Shown piece after piece: positions 6,332 through 7,763 of a stretch of 7,763 bases of DNA; within the stretch, counting starts at the first letter, position 1; each line of letters opens with the position of its first letter. The stretch covers positions 1 through 7,763 of the forward strand of contig JAABPS010000128.1 in assembly GCA_011391835.1 (NCBI GenBank). The letters run 5' to 3'. The DNA comes from Desulfobacteraceae bacterium. Lineage in GTDB: Bacteria > Desulfobacterota > Desulfobacteria > Desulfobacterales > JAABPS01. A program made the translations under genes and the position numbers. The notes below the pieces were generated by a model, which had not been told where the DNA came from, searched no databases, and saw nothing but the letters and a program-made list of their open reading frames with translations.

Positions 6332-6507
6332 TACCTAATCCGCTGCATTGACTTATCCTTAGTTTCTGATAAATAGGTATATGAAACAAAACTGTCTCAT
6401 ACCAGATCACTCTCAATTAACATTCATATATCTATTATTCTTTACAAAGTAGTCTTTAATAACTATTTAATAATATTGATAAATTAAAAGTTCAGGCTTT
6501 ATAGGTG
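6332..6507. other. AT-rich intergenic spacer
   Basis: No gene or convincing terminator with a T tract is visible here after the radical SAM gene. An inverted repeat, ATACCTA (6331-6337) with TAGGTAT (6374-6380), encloses a second short one, TTATC with GATAA. It may form a weak cruciform or RNA fold and ends the upstream transcription unit at best loosely. The rest is AT-rich, as is common upstream of a regulated promoter. Confidence 0.4.
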
Positions 6508-6524
6508 TTGGCACGTTTTTTGAT
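6508..6524 (+). promoter_or_regulatory. Sigma-54 (RpoN)-like promoter upstream of rubredoxin
   Basis: TTGGCACG-N4-TTGAT matches the sigma-54 consensus (TTGGCACG-N4-TTGCW) exactly in the -24 element and in spacing. The -12 element has GA in place of the usual GC, which should weaken it. Transcription would start near 6535, about 47 bases before the rubredoxin ATG. If real, it would need an AAA+ enhancer-binding activator, probably bound in the AT-rich spacer upstream. No good sigma-70 pair with correct spacing was found; a TATAAA at 6559-6564 is too close to the ribosome binding site. Confidence 0.55.
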
Positions 6525-6581
6525 AGGGATAGGGCTGAATTAGCTGAATAAATTATTGTATAAACAAAGAGGAGGAATCAA

Positions 6582-6743
6582 ATGGATAGATATGTATGTC
6601 AAGTTTGCGGTTATGTTTATGATCCAGCCAAAGGTGATCCTGACAATGGCATTGATCCAGGAACCAAGTTTGAAGATCTGCCGGATGATTGGGAGTGCCC
6701 GGTATGTGGCGCTTCAAAAGAGGATTTTGAAAAAGAAGCGTAA
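6582..6743 (+). CDS. Rubredoxin
   Basis: This is a 53-residue classical rubredoxin, a cytoplasmic one-electron carrier with a single iron held by four cysteines. The two knuckles are C-Q-V-C-G-Y at 6-11 and C-P-V-C-G-A at 39-44, so the ligands are Cys6, Cys9, Cys39 and Cys42. Other family residues are present: Tyr4, Tyr11, Tyr13, the D-P-x-x-G-D-P-D-N-G-I-x-P-G-T segment (14-28), F30, W37 and F49. Length is normal. The ATG at 6582 has an ideal AGGAGG (6570-6575) six bases upstream. The gene has its own apparent promoter and is followed by a hairpin, so it may be largely monocistronic. Partners such as rubrerythrin, rubredoxin:oxygen oxidoreductase or desulfoferrodoxin are not in the window. 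Confidence 0.97.
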   Translation: MDRYVCQVCGYVYDPAKGDPDNGIDPGTKFEDLPDDWECPVCGASKEDFEKEA

Positions 6744-6752
6744 ACTGAATTT

Positions 6753-6785
6753 GAAAAGCCATTCTGATTTTCAGGGTGGCTTTTC
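6753..6785 (+). terminator. Hairpin after rubredoxin, probable attenuator or terminator
   Basis: GAAAAGCCA (6753-6761) pairs perfectly with TGGCTTTTC (6777-6785). The stem continues through two T-G wobble pairs into CTGA/TCAG around a TTT loop, about 15 bp in all. The T run is only the TTTT inside the stem's 3' arm, followed by C and A residues, so termination is likely partial. It could equally act as an RNA 3'-end stabiliser that raises the amount of rubredoxin mRNA over the downstream gene. Confidence 0.55.
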
Positions 6786-6807
6786 AAAAAACGTAAGGAG
6801 ATGATGA

Positions 6808-7763
6808 ATGGATCGGCTGGATGCTATTTTTTCGCCACAATCGATTGCGGTGGTAGGCGCCTCAAAAACACCGGGAAAAGTTGGTCATGATATATTTGCC
6901 AATATCTTAAGGGGGAATTACACAGGAATACTTTATCCGGTAAATCCATCCGCCCGCTCCGTTTTAAGCGTAAAGGCCTATCCAAGCATCATTGATATTC
7001 CTGATCCGGTCGAGCTGGCGATTATTATTCTCCCGCCAGCGCTCGCGCTCGAAGCGGTAAACCATGCAGTTGAGAAGGGAATAAAAGGCATCATTATTGT
7101 CTCTGCCGGTTTTCGTGAAGTCGGGAAAGAGGGTCTGGAGATTGAAAATAAAATCGTTTCGATGTGTAAAGAAGCAGGCATACGGGTTGTTGGCCCCAAT
7201 TGTCTGGGTGTCATAAATCCCAGCCCAGCCATCAATTTAAACGCCAGTTTTTCGACTCACATGCCCCAACCTGGCAACATTTCCTTTATTTCCCAGAGTG
7301 GTGCGCTGTGTACAGCAGTTCTTGACTTTGCTGCTGACAGAGATTTTGGATTTTCAAAATTCATTTCCATAGGAAATAAGGCCGATGTGGATGAACTGGA
7401 TATTCTGCGATATCTTCATGAAGACATCGAAACTGAAGTGATTATGCTCTATCTCGAAGAACTCAGACGGGGCCCGGAATTTATTGAAGAAGTCAAACAT
7501 ATTACTTCAGGCGACAGACCCACACCGGTTCTGGCAATTAAATCTGGCCGAACAGGCGCGGGGGCGATGGCAGCGGCTTCCCACACCGGCGCACTGGCTG
7601 GTACAGAAGCCGTATATGATGCGATTTTCAGCCAGTCGGGTATTATACGGGCGGATTCCATTGAGGATCTTTTCAATTTTGCAAACGCCTTTACCTTTAA
7701 AAAACAAACCGCTTTGGGCAAAATACGCAGAAAAATCCCTGAAGGCAATCGGGTCGCCATTGT
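6808..7763 (+). CDS. ADP-forming acyl-CoA (acetate-CoA) ligase, 5' part
   Basis: The first 318 codons of an NDP-forming acyl-CoA synthetase of the acetate-CoA ligase (ADP-forming) family are present; the gene continues past the window. These enzymes interconvert acyl-CoA + ADP + Pi and acid + CoA + ATP. The N-terminal CoA-binding Rossmann domain shows I-A-V-V-G-A-S-K-T-P-G-K-V-G (13-26), Y-P-V-N-P (43-47) and V-V-G-P-N-C-L-G-V-I-N-P (127-138). The succinyl-CoA-ligase-like domain follows with F-I-S-Q-S-G-A-L (160-167), S-I-G-N-K-A-D (187-193) and S-H-T-G-A-L-A-G (258-265), in which His259 is the expected phosphorylated residue. ATG 6808 has TAAGGAG (6794-6800) seven bases upstream. Whether the missing part holds an ATP-grasp domain or a GNAT acetyltransferase domain, as in Pat-type proteins, cannot be seen. 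Preserved His259 favours a true ligase. Confidence 0.9.
   Translation, partial: MDRLDAIFSPQSIAVVGASKTPGKVGHDIFANILRGNYTGILYPVNPSARSVLSVKAYPSIIDIPDPVELAIIILPPALALEAVNHAVEKGIKGIIIVSAGFREVGKEGLEIENKIVSMCKEAGIRVVGPNCLGVINPSPAINLNASFSTHMPQPGNISFISQSGALCTAVLDFAADRDFGFSKFISIGNKADVDELDILRYLHEDIETEVIMLYLEELRRGPEFIEEVKHITSGDRPTPVLAIKSGRTGAGAMAAASHTGALAGTEAVYDAIFSQSGIIRADSIEDLFNFANAFTFKKQTALGKIRRKIPEGNRVAI

Noticed and set aside
6331..6380. Terminator after the radical SAM gene based on the ATACCTA/TAGGTAT repeat
   Set aside because: The arms are only seven AT-rich base pairs, 36 bases apart, and no T tract follows, so it is noted only as a weak inverted repeat.
6381..6452. Possible second small peptide gene (ATG at 6381, 23 codons)
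   Set aside because: It has no ribosome binding site, no resemblance to the Cys peptide, only one Cys, and a composition like random AT-rich sequence.
6556..6804. 82-codon open frame overlapping the rubredoxin gene
   Set aside because: It is out of frame with the unmistakable rubredoxin and has no family features or ribosome binding site of its own.
1..7763. CRISPR arrays, tRNA or rRNA genes, insertion sequences
   Set aside because: No regularly spaced repeats, cloverleaf-like sequences, transposase genes or flanking inverted repeats were seen by reading.

Overview
This window most likely comes from an anaerobic or microaerophilic Gram-negative bacterium. A sulfate-reducer-like member of the Desulfobacterota would fit. 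The reasons are a sodium-pumping NADH:quinone oxidoreductase operon, a small classical rubredoxin, a CoA-ligase of the ADP-forming type, a sigma-54-like promoter, and a radical SAM peptide-maturation cassette in moderately AT-rich DNA. The lineage is inference only; there is no rRNA or other marker gene here. All convincing genes are on the + strand.

Region 1 (1-4496) is the nqr operon. It has a probable last few codons of nqrA, then complete nqrB, nqrC, nqrD, nqrE and nqrF in canonical order. The cofactor residues expected from the Vibrio cholerae enzyme are all present: covalent-FMN threonines in NqrB and NqrC, the paired cysteines of NqrD and NqrE, and the 2Fe-2S, FAD and NADH motifs of NqrF. 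The complex should be functional. Neither nqrM nor apbE, which help mature this complex, is in the window.

Region 2 (4497-6331) is the most interesting part. A near-consensus sigma-70 promoter and a strong ribosome binding site drive a 20-codon gene for a very cationic peptide ending in a three-cysteine motif (CxCxxxC, with cysteine as last residue). A perfect 10-bp hairpin followed by T residues comes directly after it. Next are a 122-residue cysteine-rich protein I cannot assign to a named family and a 390-residue radical SAM/SPASM enzyme with a PqqD-like N-terminal segment; these two genes overlap. The layout (tiny precursor, leaky terminator, weakly translated modification genes) is typical of ribosomally synthesised, post-translationally modified peptide (RiPP) loci. 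I propose it as a candidate, possibly undescribed, RiPP system. No exporter, protease or immunity gene is visible beside it.

Region 3 (6332-7763) starts with an AT-rich 250-bp gap that carries a sigma-54-like promoter. A 53-residue rubredoxin gene follows, then a strong hairpin, then the first 318 codons of an ADP-forming acyl-CoA synthetase that runs off the window.

Regions 1 and 3 are ordinary energy metabolism: Nqr couples NADH oxidation to sodium export, rubredoxin carries single electrons, and the CoA ligase makes ATP from acyl-CoA or activates acids. Any functional link between these and the peptide cassette is speculative.
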